This document shows, in pieces, positions 42,978 to 52,835 of a stretch of 64,000 nt of DNA (position 1 is its first letter; each line of letters begins with the position of its first letter). Origin of the DNA: Candidatus Skiveiella danica. Its GTDB lineage: Bacteria > Pseudomonadota > Gammaproteobacteria > Burkholderiales > Burkholderiaceae_C. The stretch spans positions 1 to 64,000 of the forward strand of contig JADKHE010000013.1 in the NCBI GenBank assembly GCA_016721925.1. Direction: 5' to 3'. The notes under the pieces are model-generated. The model did not search any database. It was not told the DNA's origin and saw nothing but the letters and a program-made list of their open reading frames with translations. A program made the translations under genes and the position numbers.

Positions 42978-45900
42978 ATGTCAAGCAACAAGGCTGGCCG
43001 CTTTTCAATGCTGTCTGCGCCGGTAACCGGCACCACGGGCACCGGGCTCGATCAACTCGTCGACGCCGTCTTCTCCGACACCGGATTGTCCGGCGCCAAC
43101 ATGGCAACCGATCTGCTCGGTGGCGCCGCGGCGGCGGATGGGCTGAACCAGATCATTCTGGATGCTGCCGCAGCGACCGGCGCAGCCACAGACCGCATCT
43201 TCACGGCCAGCGAAGTGATCGCGATGAATGCTTGGATTCGCGAACACCGGCTGCCGGAATGGACGGCTCTGCACGGCGACGACGAAGGCGCCGAAGAGAC
43301 GGGATTTCACCTCATCCAGAATGACGGCGGCAACCTGAAGTACCGGGGTGATGCCCTTTTCGACACGGTAGCCGATGGCATCTACCACCTCGGATTCGAA
43401 ATCAGGGACAACCGCTTCCTCAATGAAGACGGCGATGCCAATGCATCGGTCAATCAGGTGGCCGCATGGCTGACCCAGTTCTTTACCGACCATTCCCGCA
43501 CGGCCAGTGGCCTGGACCGCATCACCAACCTGATCATGGCCGACGCCGGCCTGCCCATGAAGACCCTTGAGGCGGAAATCGCCGGCGGTGCCGACGCGGC
43601 CAACAGCATCAACCAGTTGATCATGGACGGCCTGACGGCCGTCGGCGCCCTCGGCGACGGCAAGGTTTCCACCGCCGATGTGATCGCCCTCAATGCCTGG
43701 ATCCGGGCCGACGCCACGCGGCTGACCCGTTTCATCGAACTGCATGGCGATGACGAAAACGGATCGGAGACCGGCTACCACCTGGTCCAGAACGACGGCG
43801 CCACAACCCGCTTCTTTGGCAAGAACCTCGTCAATACCGTGGCCGACGGCGTTTATCACATCGGCTTCGAGATCGTGGACGGCCGCTTCCGCAACGAGGA
43901 CGGCGATGCCAATGCCACGGTGAGCGACGTGGCCGACTGGCTCAACTACTTCCTGTCCGACGCATCCAGCACCGGCACCGGACTCGACCGCATTGTCGAC
44001 ACTATCAAGGTCGACGCCGGACTTGCCCGCAACTCCCCTGCAGCGGACATCGACGGCGGGGCTGGAGCGGCGAACGCCCTGAACGCCCTGATCCTGGAGG
44101 GCATCGCGGCGACCGGCGCGATGGCCGACAGCTGGATCACCAGCACCGACCTCGAGGCGATCAATGCCTGGCTGCGCGCCGACCCTATGCGCCTGGCCCG
44201 GTTCATCGAGTTGCACGGCGACGACGAAAACGGGAGCGAGACGGGCTATCACCTGGTGCAGAACGATGGCGCCAACACCAACTATTTCGGCCAGAACCTG
44301 GTCAATACCGTGGCGGACGGCATCTACCACATCGGATTCACGATCGAGAACGGTCGCTTTCTGAACGAGGACGGTGACGCGAACGCCACGTTGGCCGACG
44401 TGGCGAGTTGGCTCAACTATTTCATCAAGGGTTCCACCTTGGTCATTGGCGCCGATGCGGCTTCGTTGCTGACCGGCACCGACGGCGCAGACCAGATCAT
44501 CGGCCAATGGAATGCAGACACCATCGAGGCGGGCGCGGGCGATGACCTCGTCAACGCGGGCTACGGCAACGACCTGATTCGCGGTGGTGACGGCGACGAC
44601 CTCCTCCTGGGTGAAGGCGGTGATGACACGATGGACGGCGGCAATGGAAGCGACACCTACCAGGTCACCGGCAACCAGGCGGGTGGCTGGAGCAGCTTTG
44701 GCGGCTTCGATACCTACGCCGACACCGGCGCCTTGGGCACCGACCGCATCGTGGCCACGGGCACCGATGTGGACATCGGCCTGCGCAATTTCAGCGCCGC
44801 CTTGTCAAGCATTGAGGAGATTGATGCGTCCGGTGCCACCGGCACCGTGCGCCTGGTGGGCGACTGGAGCGCCGACACGATCGATCTGCGCGGCATCACC
44901 GTTCTCGGCAATGTGGTGGTAGATGGCTACCACGGCAACGACACGCTGTTCGGCAACAACGCGGACAACACGCTGCGCGGTGGTGGCGGCGATGACACCC
45001 TGAACGGCGGCAACGGCAGCGACACCTACCTCGTGTCCGGCAACCAGGCGGGTGGCTGGAGCAGCTTTGCCGGCTTCGACACCTATGCCGACACCGGCGC
45101 CTTGGGCACCGACCGCATCGTGGCCACGGGCACCGATGTGGACATCGGCCTGCGCAATTTCAGCGCCGCCTTGTCAAGCATTGAGGAGATTGATGCGTCC
45201 GGTGCCACCGGCACCGTGCGCCTGGTCGGCGACTGGAGCGCCGACACGATCGATCTGCGCGGCGTCACCGTTCTCGGCAATGTGGTCGTCGATGGTTACC
45301 ACGGCAACGATGCGCTGTTCGGCAACGACGCGGACAACACGCTGCGCGGTGGTGGCGGCGATGACACCCTGGACGGCGGCAACGGCAGCGACACCTACCA
45401 GGTCACGGGCAACCAGGCCGGGGGCTGGAGCAGCTTTGCCGGCTTCGACACCTATGCCGATACCGGCGCCGCGGGCAGCGACCGCATCGTGGCCACGGGC
45501 GCCGATGTGGACATCGGCCTGCGCAGCTTCAGCGCCGCCTGTCAGGCATCGAGGTGATTGATGCCAGCGGCGCGACCGGCACCGTGCGCCTGCTGGGCGA
45601 CTGGAGCGCCGACACGATCGATCTGCGCGGCGTCACCGTTCTCGGCAATGTGGTGGTGGATGGCTACCACGGCAACGACAGCTTGTTCGGCAACGACGCG
45701 GACAACACCCTGCGCGGCGGCGGTGGCGACGACACCCTGAACGGCGGCAATGGCAGCGACACCTACCTCGTATCCGGCAACCAGGCCGGTGGCTGGAGCA
45801 GCTTCGCCGGCTTCGACACCTATGCCGACACCGGTGCTGCCGGCACCGACCGCATCGTGGCCACGGGCGTCGATGTGGACATCGGCCTTCGCAGCTTCAG

Positions 45901-46993
45901 TGCCACCAGCGGCATCGAGGTGATTGATGCCAGCGGCGCGACCGGCACCGTGCGCCTGCTGGGCGACTGGAGCGCCGACACGATCGATCTGCGCGGCGTC
46001 ACCGTTCTCGGCAATGTGGTGGTGGATGGCTACCACGGCAACGACAGCTTGTTCGGCAACGACGCGGACAACACCCTGCGCGGCGGCGGTGGCGACGACA
46101 GCCTGGACGGCGGCAATGGCGCGGACACCTACCTCGTCTCGGGCAACCAGGCCGGGGGCTGGAGCAGCTTTGCCGGCTTCGACACCTATGCCGATACCGG
46201 CGCCGCGGGCAGCGACCGCATCGTGGCCACGGGCGCCGATGTGGACATCGGCCTGCGCAGCTTCAGCGCCACCAACGGCATCGAGGTGATCGATGCCTCG
46301 GGCGCCACCGGCACCACCCGCCTGCTCGGCGACTGGAGCGCCGACACCATCGACCTGCGCGGCGTCACCGTGCTCGGCAATGTGGTCGTCGATGGTGCAT
46401 CCGGGGACGACCGCCTCATCGGTGGCACTTCCAACGATGTGCTCGGCGGCGGGAACGGCAACGACTTGCTGGTCGGCGGCGCGGGTCAGGACGCCCTGGA
46501 TGGCGGCAAGGGCAACGACCTGCTGCTCGGCAGCCAGGGGCTCCCAAGCGGCCGCGAGCTGTTTGTGGGCGGTACCGGCAACGACCGGATCGCGCTGGCC
46601 TACAACGACCACAGCGCGGTGGACATTCGCGGCGGATCGCTGAGCGGCAAGGACGGGTCGGCCGACCTGATCACCCTGGTTGGCACCCGCGGCGCCCTCG
46701 CCTTCTCGGCCATGGTGTTGGATTTCGAGGTGGGCAAGGACCGCATCGACCTAAGCCAGTTGCGGGACGCCGGCAACAACGTCATGGCACTCGACGATCT
46801 GCTCATCAGCACCGGCGGCGGCAATACCCAGATCGGATTCGCCGCCGGTGTTCATGCCATCGACGGTGGCAGCATCGACGTGCAGATCACCCTGGTCGGC
46901 GTGACAGGCGTGAGCGCCTCGGCATTCAGCTTTGGCGCGCCGACCCTGCCCTGGGGCCTGGCAGCACTGGATACCGCTTTGGGTTACCTGTGA
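42978..46993 (+). CDS. large RTX-type calcium-binding repeat protein, one frame change
   Basis: A predicted secreted protein of about 1,338 residues starting at ATG 42978 (MSSNKAGRFSMLSAPVTGTT). Residues 15-490 hold three repeats of about 155 residues with the core LHGDDExxxETGxHLVQNDG, VADGIYHIGF and NEDGDANATVADVASWLN. Then comes a nonapeptide block (GAGDDLVNAGYGNDLIRGGD GDD type) that binds Ca2+ in RTX proteins, followed by five near-identical 123-residue units (GNQAGGWSSFAGFDTYADTG; ATGTDVDIGLRNFSAALSSI; DWSADTIDLRGVTVLGNVVV) and a final RTX block plus a C-terminal domain typical of type I secretion substrates (VLDFEVGKDRIDLSQL). One C is missing at about 45540, which breaks the frame. 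No secretion genes are adjacent. Confidence 0.85.
44640..46480 (+). repeat. five tandem 369-bp units in the RTX gene
   Basis: The unit start GGCAA(T/C)GGNAGCGACACC recurs at 44640, 45009, 45378, 45746 and, with a variant (GGCAATGGCGCGGACACC), at 46112. Spacings are 369, 369, 368 and 366 bases. The 368 spacing marks the one-base loss that breaks the frame; 366 is a lost codon. The units are nearly identical, so recombination or assembly collapse may have changed their number. Confidence 0.85.
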
Positions 46994-47107
46994 GCGCCGC
47001 CTTCATGGCGATCGCCCTGCAGAACGCGCTGCCGAAGGGCAACTGACGCTCTGCCGGCGATACCTGCGGCGCGGCTGGCGCCAGCGGGTCGTAGGGACGG
47101 CAGCTTT

Positions 47108-47160
47108 TCGAAAGAATAATGCCTGAACCCCTTGCCGGATGGTCGATTTCCGCTATGACT
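47108..47160 (-). repeat. intergenic palindromic repeat, divergent copy H
   Basis: Minus-strand reading GTCATAGCGGAAATCGACCA, then TCCGGCAAGGGGTTCAGGCA. It keeps CATAGC, GACCATC and GGC spacing of the family but lost the ACGCTGG centre. It overlaps the stop codon of the methyltransferase gene. Confidence 0.4.
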
Positions 47161-48361
47161 GTTGACGATGCCCCAGCCGCCAGAGCGAGGTAATCTCAGC
47201 CGCCCGTGCCGCGTGCAGCGGGTCGCTGGCGTCGCCGGCCTTGGGGTGGCGCGGTCGCACGTCGAGCCGCCCCCGCACCGACAGCCCGGCGGACTCGATC
47301 CAGCCCAGCAGCTGCTCGCGCGGGCGCAAGCCCAGGTGCTCAGCCAGGTCCGACAGCACCAGCCAGCCCTCGCCCTGCGGCGCCAGGTGCGTGGCCAGCC
47401 CCGCCAGAAAGCCTCGCAGCATGCGGCTGTCGGGGTCGTAGACCGCGGCCTCCAGCGCGGAGCTGGCCGGCGCGGGCACCCACGGCGGGTTGCAGACGAT
47501 CAGCGGGGCCTGGCCGTAGAGCGCCAGTGTCGGAAACAGGTCGGCCTGCACCACCTCGACGCGCTCCTGCAGGCCCAGGCGTTGAAGGTTGTCGCGGGCG
47601 CAGGCCAGCGCGCGCGGGTCCTGGTCGGTGGCCACCACGCGCTGCACGCCGCGGTGCGCCAGCACCGCCGACAGCACACCGGTGCCCACGCCCACGTCAA
47701 ACGCCAGCGTGTTGGACGGCAGCGGCGCCTGCGCCACCAGCTGGACGTACTCGCCGCGCACCGGCGAGAACACGCCGTAGTGCGGATGGATCCGGTTGTG
47801 GCCCGGCCCGCCGAGCGAGGCGACCTCGACGCCTTTCTTGCGCCACTCGTGCGCGCCCACCACGCCGGAGAGTTCACGCAGCGAGACCGCGCTGGCCGCG
47901 CCGTCGCGGGCGGTCCGGGCGTCGGCATCCCAGGCCTCGCTGCACGCGTCGCGGAAGTCCGGCGCCCGGCGCAGGGGCACGGAGTAGTCGGCCGCCAGCG
48001 GAATGATCAGCATGCCCAGCACCCGGGCCCGCTGCGCCTGCGCCTGGCGGTGCAGGTGAAACGCCTGTGCCGGGGTGGGCGGTGCCGTGGCCTCGGCACC
48101 GGCGGCCGTCGCGCGCGCATTCCGGCGCGGCTTGCGATCCGCCCGGCGGGCCAGCGCCTGCAGCAGCTGGCGGGCATTGTGAAAGTCGCCGCGCCACAGC
48201 AGGGCCGTGCCCTCGCAGGCCAGACGGTAGGCGGCGTCGGCGCCCATCGTGTCGTCGGCCAGCACCACGCGCCGTGGCGGCGGGGCACCACTTTCCGAAC
48301 GCCAGCGCACCGATTGCTCGATGCCGTTTTCGAGCCAGTGGAGCTGCGCGGGCGGGTTCAT
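47153..48361 (-). CDS. class I methyltransferase with NPPW motif (RsmC/PrmC-like)
   Basis: A 402-residue enzyme starting at ATG 48359-48361 (MNPPAQLHWLENGIEQSVRW). The N-terminal 170 residues are unlike the catalytic part and may recognise substrate. The methyltransferase domain has motif I LAFDVGVGTGVLSAVLAHRG, an acidic residue in VVATDQDPRALACARDNL, and motif IV LIVCNPPWVPAP, the NPP[YW] signature of N5-glutamine, rRNA guanine-N2 and adenine-N6 methyltransferases. Preceding VFSPVRGEYVQLVAQAPL resembles the segment before motif I in RsmC-type enzymes. The target is not determinable. It is two to ten bases from dusC on the same strand. Confidence 0.82.
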   Translation of the reverse strand: MNPPAQLHWLENGIEQSVRWRSESGAPPPRRVVLADDTMGADAAYRLACEGTALLWRGDFHNARQLLQALARRADRKPRRNARATAAGAEATAPPTPAQAFHLHRQAQAQRARVLGMLIIPLAADYSVPLRRAPDFRDACSEAWDADARTARDGAASAVSLRELSGVVGAHEWRKKGVEVASLGGPGHNRIHPHYGVFSPVRGEYVQLVAQAPLPSNTLAFDVGVGTGVLSAVLAHRGVQRVVATDQDPRALACARDNLQRLGLQERVEVVQADLFPTLALYGQAPLIVCNPPWVPAPASSALEAAVYDPDSRMLRGFLAGLATHLAPQGEGWLVLSDLAEHLGLRPREQLLGWIESAGLSVRGRLDVRPRHPKAGDASDPLHAARAAEITSLWRLGHRQQS

Positions 48362-48371
48362 CCACCCATTG

Positions 48372-49358
48372 TCACGCAAGCGCCTCCGGCATCGGGGCAA
48401 GCTGCGCCGCCAGCCAGCGGCTGGCGCTGGCCGGGTCGTTGCTCAGGCGCAGCTCGGCAAAGGCCTGCTCGGCCTCGGGGTAGTGGCCACGCAGGTAGTT
48501 CAGCCACTGCTTGAGCCGCCCGCTGCGATGCCGTGGCTCGACGCGGATGGCAATCTGCCGCCAGAAGTCGCCGATCAGCGGCAGCAGGTCGTTCCATGCA
48601 ATGCCCCCGGCACCGGCCGGGGCGCCGCGCGCCACGCGATCCGCCGCGGTGATGGCCAGCGCCAGGCCCGGGTTGCGCACCAGGCCGCGCCCGATCATGA
48701 GGGTGTCGCAGCCGGTGACGTCGCGGCAGCGCCAGGCGTCCTGCACCGTCCAGATCTCACCGTTGGCGATCACAGGCAGCCGGACCGCCGCCCGCACCTC
48801 ATGGATCCGCTCCCAGTAGGCCGGCGGCCGGTAGCCCTGCACCCGGGTGCGCGCATGCACCACCAGCTCGTCCGCCCCGGCCTCGTCGATGGCGCGGGCG
48901 CAGTCCAGCGCCGGGCCGTCGCAGCGGTTGCCCAGGCGCATCTTGGCCGACACCGGAATGGTCGGCGGCACCGCACGGCGCACCGCCGCCACGATGCGGC
49001 CGACCAGCTCCGGCTCGTCCAGCAAAACGGCCCCGCCGCGGTGCTGGTTCACCGTCTTGGCCGGGCAGCCGAAGTTGAGGTCGATGCCGGCCGGGCCCAG
49101 CGTGGCCAGCAGGGCGGCGTTCTCGGCCATGCACGACGGGTCAGAGCCCAGCAGCTGGGGGCGCACCGGCACGCCGGCCGGGGTACGGCTGCCTTGGTGA
49201 AGTTCGGGCACGATGCGCGTGAACACCCGCGGGGGCAGCAGCTGGTCGGTGATGCGGATGAACTCCGACACGCAGCGGTCCACGCCGCCGACGCGGGTCA
49301 GGATGTCGCGCAGCGTGAAATCCAGCAGCCCTTCCATGGGCGCGAGGATCAGTTTCAT
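48372..49358 (-). CDS. dusC: tRNA-dihydrouridine synthase C
   Basis: A flavoprotein that reduces uridine in tRNA (position 16 for DusC). Start at ATG 49356-49358: MKLILAPMEGLLDFTLRDIL. FMN-binding barrel residues are visible in VRPQLLGSDPSCMAENAALL, IDLNFGCPAKTVNQHRGGAV (catalytic Cys in NFGCPAKTVN), SAKMRLGN, LVVHARTRVQGYRPPAYWER and IANGEIWTVQDAWRC, GCDTLMIGRGLVRNP. The QGYRPPAYW stretch matches DusC better than DusA or DusB. 328 residues, close to the E. coli length of 315. Confidence 0.92.
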   Translation of the reverse strand: MKLILAPMEGLLDFTLRDILTRVGGVDRCVSEFIRITDQLLPPRVFTRIVPELHQGSRTPAGVPVRPQLLGSDPSCMAENAALLATLGPAGIDLNFGCPAKTVNQHRGGAVLLDEPELVGRIVAAVRRAVPPTIPVSAKMRLGNRCDGPALDCARAIDEAGADELVVHARTRVQGYRPPAYWERIHEVRAAVRLPVIANGEIWTVQDAWRCRDVTGCDTLMIGRGLVRNPGLALAITAADRVARGAPAGAGGIAWNDLLPLIGDFWRQIAIRVEPRHRSGRLKQWLNYLRGHYPEAEQAFAELRLSNDPASASRWLAAQLAPMPEALA

Positions 49359-49389
49359 GCGACAAGGCGCGCGGCGTGCAGCAGGCGCA

Positions 49390-49908
49390 TCAGTCCAGCT
49401 TGCGCTTGAGGCGGATTTCCTCGACCTTGACGCTGCCCATGGGCGTGGTGCGTGCGGTGTTGAGCTCGCGCTTGAAGCCGGCCAGCTCGAAGAAGCGCAG
49501 CGCACGCTCGTTCTTCAGCATCACCCACAGCGTGACCTCCGTGCAGCCCTCTTCCACAAGCCCCTCGCGCGCGGCGTCCCACAACGCCAGGCCGGCGCCC
49601 TGATCCCAGTCGCCGGGGCCGACGTAGATCGCCCAGATCTCGCCGGTGGTGGGCTTGGACTTCGGGTCGCGCGAGCGGTCGAAACCGACGAAACCCACGA
49701 TGCGGTCTCCATCCACCGCCACGTGCACCTGCGGATCGCCGTACTGGATGGCCTCGCGCCAGAGCTTCAGGCGCTTGTCCACCGAGATGGCCTTCAGATC
49801 GGCTTCGGGCAGCAGGCCCTCGTAGGCTTCCTGCCAGGTGTTGACATGGATGGCGGCAATGGTGGCGGCGTCGCGCGCGACGGCGGGGCGGACCTGGTAC
49901 AGGGACAT
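49390..49908 (-). CDS. GNAT family N-acetyltransferase
   Basis: A 172-residue acetyltransferase with the GNAT fold. Start at ATG 49906-49908 (MSLYQVRPAVARDAATIAAI). Motif D/A parts are VAVDGDRIVGFVGFDRSRDP, EIWAIYVGPGDWDQGAGLAL (CoA pyrophosphate loop, Q/RxxGxG-like) and TLWVMLKNERALRFFELAGF. The substrate is unknown; the start VRPAVARDAATIAAIHVNTW resembles many RimI-like members. Probably the first gene of the unit dusC and the methyltransferase. Confidence 0.88.
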   Translation of the reverse strand: MSLYQVRPAVARDAATIAAIHVNTWQEAYEGLLPEADLKAISVDKRLKLWREAIQYGDPQVHVAVDGDRIVGFVGFDRSRDPKSKPTTGEIWAIYVGPGDWDQGAGLALWDAAREGLVEEGCTEVTLWVMLKNERALRFFELAGFKRELNTARTTPMGSVKVEEIRLKRKLD

Positions 49909-50038
49909 GATGTTCAGCAAGGGAAAAAAGGGGAAACGACCGGGCGCCCAAGGCGACACGAATGCGCCCCATTGTCGCCGCTGCGGCATCATCACGGCGC
50001 TGCACGGGCAGGCGGGCACCCTTGGCCATACCCGAAAT

Positions 50039-50098
50039 ACTCCTGATTCAATAGCAGTTCATGACCTTTGGACGCTGGGAAAGGCGCAATTTCGTCCA
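50039..50098 (+). repeat. intergenic palindromic repeat, copy F
   Basis: Reads TACTCCTGATTCAATAGCAG, then TTCATGACCTTTGGACGCTG and GGAAAGGCGCAATTTCG. The inner arms CCTTTGG and GAAAGG pair imperfectly. It lies in the divergent region between the GNAT gene and the cytochrome genes. Confidence 0.65.
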
Positions 50099-50146
50099 TA
50101 TTTCGGTCAAACAACCGTCTGAACAACCGTTGCGCCGGGTTTTGGC

Positions 50147-50908
50147 ATGATCCTCGGTATGTCGCGACGCTTTGCCCCTTTCTCCTTTTTGCTGCAAGCG
50201 CTGCTAGTCTGGTTCCTGTGCAGCGGCGCTGGCGCTGCCCCGCCACCTTTTGAAGACAGCATGGCCCAGCGCGTGCTGGCGTGCACCGCCTGCCACGGCG
50301 ACCAGGGCCGCGCCGGACCCGACGGCTACTACCCCCGCCTGGCCGGCAAGCCGGCGGGCTACCTTCACCACCAGCTGCTCAACTTCCGCGACGGGCGGCG
50401 CCACTACGGCCTGATGACGCGCATGGTGGACCCGCTCAGCGACGCCTACCTGCTGGAGATCGCCCGGCATTTTTCTTCGCTGGAACTGCCCTACCCGCCG
50501 CCAGCGCCCGTCACTGCCTCGCCCGGGTTGCTGCACCGCGGCGAGGTGCTTGCGCGCCAGGGAGATGCGGCGCGCGGGGTGCCGGCCTGCACGCAGTGCC
50601 ACGGCACGCAGCTGACCGGCGTGGCGCCGGACATTCCGGGCCTGCTGGGCCTGCCGCGCGACTACCTGAACGCCCAAATCGGTGCCTGGCAGACCCAGCA
50701 GCGCCGCGCCCACGCACCGGACTGCATGGCGCAGATCGCCGGGCGCATGGATGCGACGGACGTCAGCGCCGTGGCCGCCTGGCTGGCCGCTCAGCCCGTG
50801 GCGATGCCCGCCAACCCCGCCACCGTGATGCCGCCAGCCCCGCCCGGTGCACCGCGCTGGCGCTGCGGCAGCGCGCCCGCGGTGCAGGCTGCCGGAGAAC
50901 GGCCATGA
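50147..50908 (+). CDS. di-haem c-type cytochrome (cytochrome c4-like), exported
   Basis: A 253-residue periplasmic electron carrier. A signal peptide (PFSFLLQALLVWFLCSGAGA) precedes the mature part. Two CXXCH haem sites, CTACHGDQGRAG and CTQCHGTQLTGV, with distal ligands probably in LMTRMVDP and IAGRMDAT (Met), give the two-domain c4 arrangement. The C-terminal 40 residues are Pro/Ala-rich. The stop overlaps the start of the next cytochrome gene (ATGA), so the two form an operon. Confidence 0.9.
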   Translation: MILGMSRRFAPFSFLLQALLVWFLCSGAGAAPPPFEDSMAQRVLACTACHGDQGRAGPDGYYPRLAGKPAGYLHHQLLNFRDGRRHYGLMTRMVDPLSDAYLLEIARHFSSLELPYPPPAPVTASPGLLHRGEVLARQGDAARGVPACTQCHGTQLTGVAPDIPGLLGLPRDYLNAQIGAWQTQQRRAHAPDCMAQIAGRMDATDVSAVAAWLAAQPVAMPANPATVMPPAPPGAPRWRCGSAPAVQAAGERP

Positions 50909-52191
50909 CGCGCGCAGGCCGCGCCCTGGCGGTGCTGGTGCTGCTGCTGGCCGGCCTTGGCGCCGCCGTGTGGTGGCTGGGCGTGAGGGATGCGCCGGAG
51001 GACCGGGCGGCAGCGGTGCCCGTCGCCGCGGAAGAAGCCCGGGCGCGCGGCGCCTACCTGGCCCGAGCCGGCAACTGCCTGGGCTGCCACACGCTTCGTG
51101 GCGGCGCGCCCTACGCAGGCGGACGCGCCATCGAGACGCCCTTCGGAACGGTCTATTCGAGCAACCTGACGCCCGACGCACCGACCGGCATCGGTCATTG
51201 GAGCGCGGATGACTTCTGGCGCGCCTTGCACCACGGGCGCTCACGCGACGGTCGACTGCTGGCGCCTGCATTTCCCTACACCAGCACGACCCGGATCACC
51301 CGCGCCGATTCAGACGCCCTGTACGCCTGGCTGATGAGCCAGCCCCCCGTCGCCCAGGCGAATCGCGAGCCTGCACTGCGCTGGCCCTTCGGCACGCAAG
51401 CAGCGCTGGCGTTTTGGCGTGCGTTGTATTTCCGCCCCGGCGTGCAGGCGTCCGACCCGTCGCAATCCGCCCAGTGGAACCGCGGCGCCTACCTGGTGCA
51501 AGGCCTGGCCCATTGCGCCGAATGCCACGGTGCGCGCAACGCGCTGGGCGCGCTCAAGGCCGGTGGCGCCGGCGGCGGGCAGCTTGCGCTGCAGGAAGGG
51601 TACGCCCCCTCACTGCACGACCGGGCCGAGGCCGGCGTGGCCGACTGGCCGCTGGCCGAGATCGTCGCCTTTCTCAAGACCGGGCAGTCGGCCCGCGGCC
51701 ACGCCAGTGGTCCGATGGCCGAGGTGGTGCTCCAGAGCACGCAGCACCAGAGTGATGCCGACCTCCAAGCCATGGCAACCTACCTGAAGGCGCTGCCGCA
51801 GGTGCCCGATGCCAAACCGTCCGCGCAGGCCACCGCCAAGCCAACAGGCGCCGCGCGCGTCCAGCGCGGCGCCCGGCTGTACGAAGACCATTGCGCGCGC
51901 TGCCACGGCGAGCGCGGCGAAGGCGTGCCGGGCGCCTATCCGGCCCTGGCGGGCAACCGCGCCGTCGTCATGGCCCAGACCACCAACCTGGTGCATGCGG
52001 TGCTGCACGGCGGATTTGCGCCGGCCACTGCCGGCAACCCGCGCCCCTTCGGTATGCCGCCTTATGTGCTGGTCCTGGACGATGCGGATATCGCCACCGT
52101 GCTGACGCATCTGCGCAGCGCCTGGGGCAATGCGGCGCCGGAGGTCACCGAACTGGAGGTCAACCGCGTGCGGGCGGCCCAGGCGCGTTAG
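50905..52191 (+). CDS. tri-haem c-type cytochrome, subunit-like of alcohol/sugar dehydrogenases
   Basis: A 428-residue membrane-anchored cytochrome. The N-terminal helix LAVLVLLLAGLGAAVWWLGV anchors it. Three haem sites are present: CLGCHTLRGGAPYAG (about residue 55), CAECHGARNALGALK (about 205) and CARCHGERGEGVPGAY (about 332). The segments TPFGTVYSSNLTPDAPTGIG and WSADDFWRALHHGRSRDGRL are hallmark of the cytochrome subunit of membrane alcohol, gluconate and aldehyde dehydrogenases. The large dehydrogenase subunit is not next to it. It probably passes electrons from an unknown dehydrogenase through the c4-like partner to the oxidase. Confidence 0.9.
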   Translation: MTRAGRALAVLVLLLAGLGAAVWWLGVRDAPEDRAAAVPVAAEEARARGAYLARAGNCLGCHTLRGGAPYAGGRAIETPFGTVYSSNLTPDAPTGIGHWSADDFWRALHHGRSRDGRLLAPAFPYTSTTRITRADSDALYAWLMSQPPVAQANREPALRWPFGTQAALAFWRALYFRPGVQASDPSQSAQWNRGAYLVQGLAHCAECHGARNALGALKAGGAGGGQLALQEGYAPSLHDRAEAGVADWPLAEIVAFLKTGQSARGHASGPMAEVVLQSTQHQSDADLQAMATYLKALPQVPDAKPSAQATAKPTGAARVQRGARLYEDHCARCHGERGEGVPGAYPALAGNRAVVMAQTTNLVHAVLHGGFAPATAGNPRPFGMPPYVLVLDDADIATVLTHLRSAWGNAAPEVTELEVNRVRAAQAR

Positions 52192-52763
52192 CGCAGCAGG
52201 AGATCGCTGCTTTCACCCGAGCGCTGGAACGGGCCCAGCGGGTTGGTGGTCTTCTCGAACGTGTTGAGCTTGGACTCGCCCGCACTGTTGCGGAACAGCA
52301 CGATGCCGTTGCGCACCACCACCAGTCCCTCGAAGCGCCAGCCGTTCATCTGGACATCGCGCTTGATGTTGAAGAAGTCGAGGAAGAAATTGCCGTCGCG
52401 CTGCCGGTCGACCCGGCCGAAGCGATAGACGTAAGCCTTGCATTGGGTCTGCGCCAGGATGCAGTCACGCACGCCGGGGTCGAGCGCATCGAGCGCCACG
52501 CCGGAGTACGGTGCCAGCCGGCTGACAACCTCGGGATACGGAATGATCGAGACGTTGGCGCTGGCCTGAGGGTCGAAACCCAGCGCCTTGAGCTCCTCTA
52601 GCGTCGTCTTGTAGGGAACGGTCTTTTCGAGCGCGGCCTGGGCCGCCTCGAAACTGTCGAATGACGACGGCGACACTGCGCTGCTGCTGGGCAACAGGGC
52701 CGTACACCCCGCCAGACCCAAAGCGGTCACCAGAATCAGGACCCGCAAGCAAAGTTGTTTCAT
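52188..52763 (-). CDS. predicted lipoprotein of unknown function
   Basis: A 191-residue protein, start ATG 52761-52763 (MKQLCLRVLILVTALGLAGC). The lipobox LAGC fits lipid attachment. Mature segments (ALEKTVPYKTTLEELKALGF, LAPYSGVALDALDPGVRDCI, FFNIKRDVQMNGWRFEGLVV) resemble a small outer-membrane lipoprotein family with a BamE-like alpha-beta core (TTLEELKALGFDP), which is suggestive only. Convergent with the cytochrome operon with a 4-base overlap. Confidence 0.72.
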   Translation of the reverse strand: MKQLCLRVLILVTALGLAGCTALLPSSSAVSPSSFDSFEAAQAALEKTVPYKTTLEELKALGFDPQASANVSIIPYPEVVSRLAPYSGVALDALDPGVRDCILAQTQCKAYVYRFGRVDRQRDGNFFLDFFNIKRDVQMNGWRFEGLVVVRNGIVLFRNSAGESKLNTFEKTTNPLGPFQRSGESSDLLLR

Positions 52764-52835
52764 GCGCCCACTATCTCCCAAACTCTCGTGAGCATCCTTG
52801 CGACAGGTCAAGCATGCCGCGCATGCCACGCGCCG

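Noticed and set aside
44640..46480. The regular 369-base spacing as a CRISPR array
   Set aside because: The units are coding, much longer than CRISPR repeats, have no unique spacers and no cas genes nearby.
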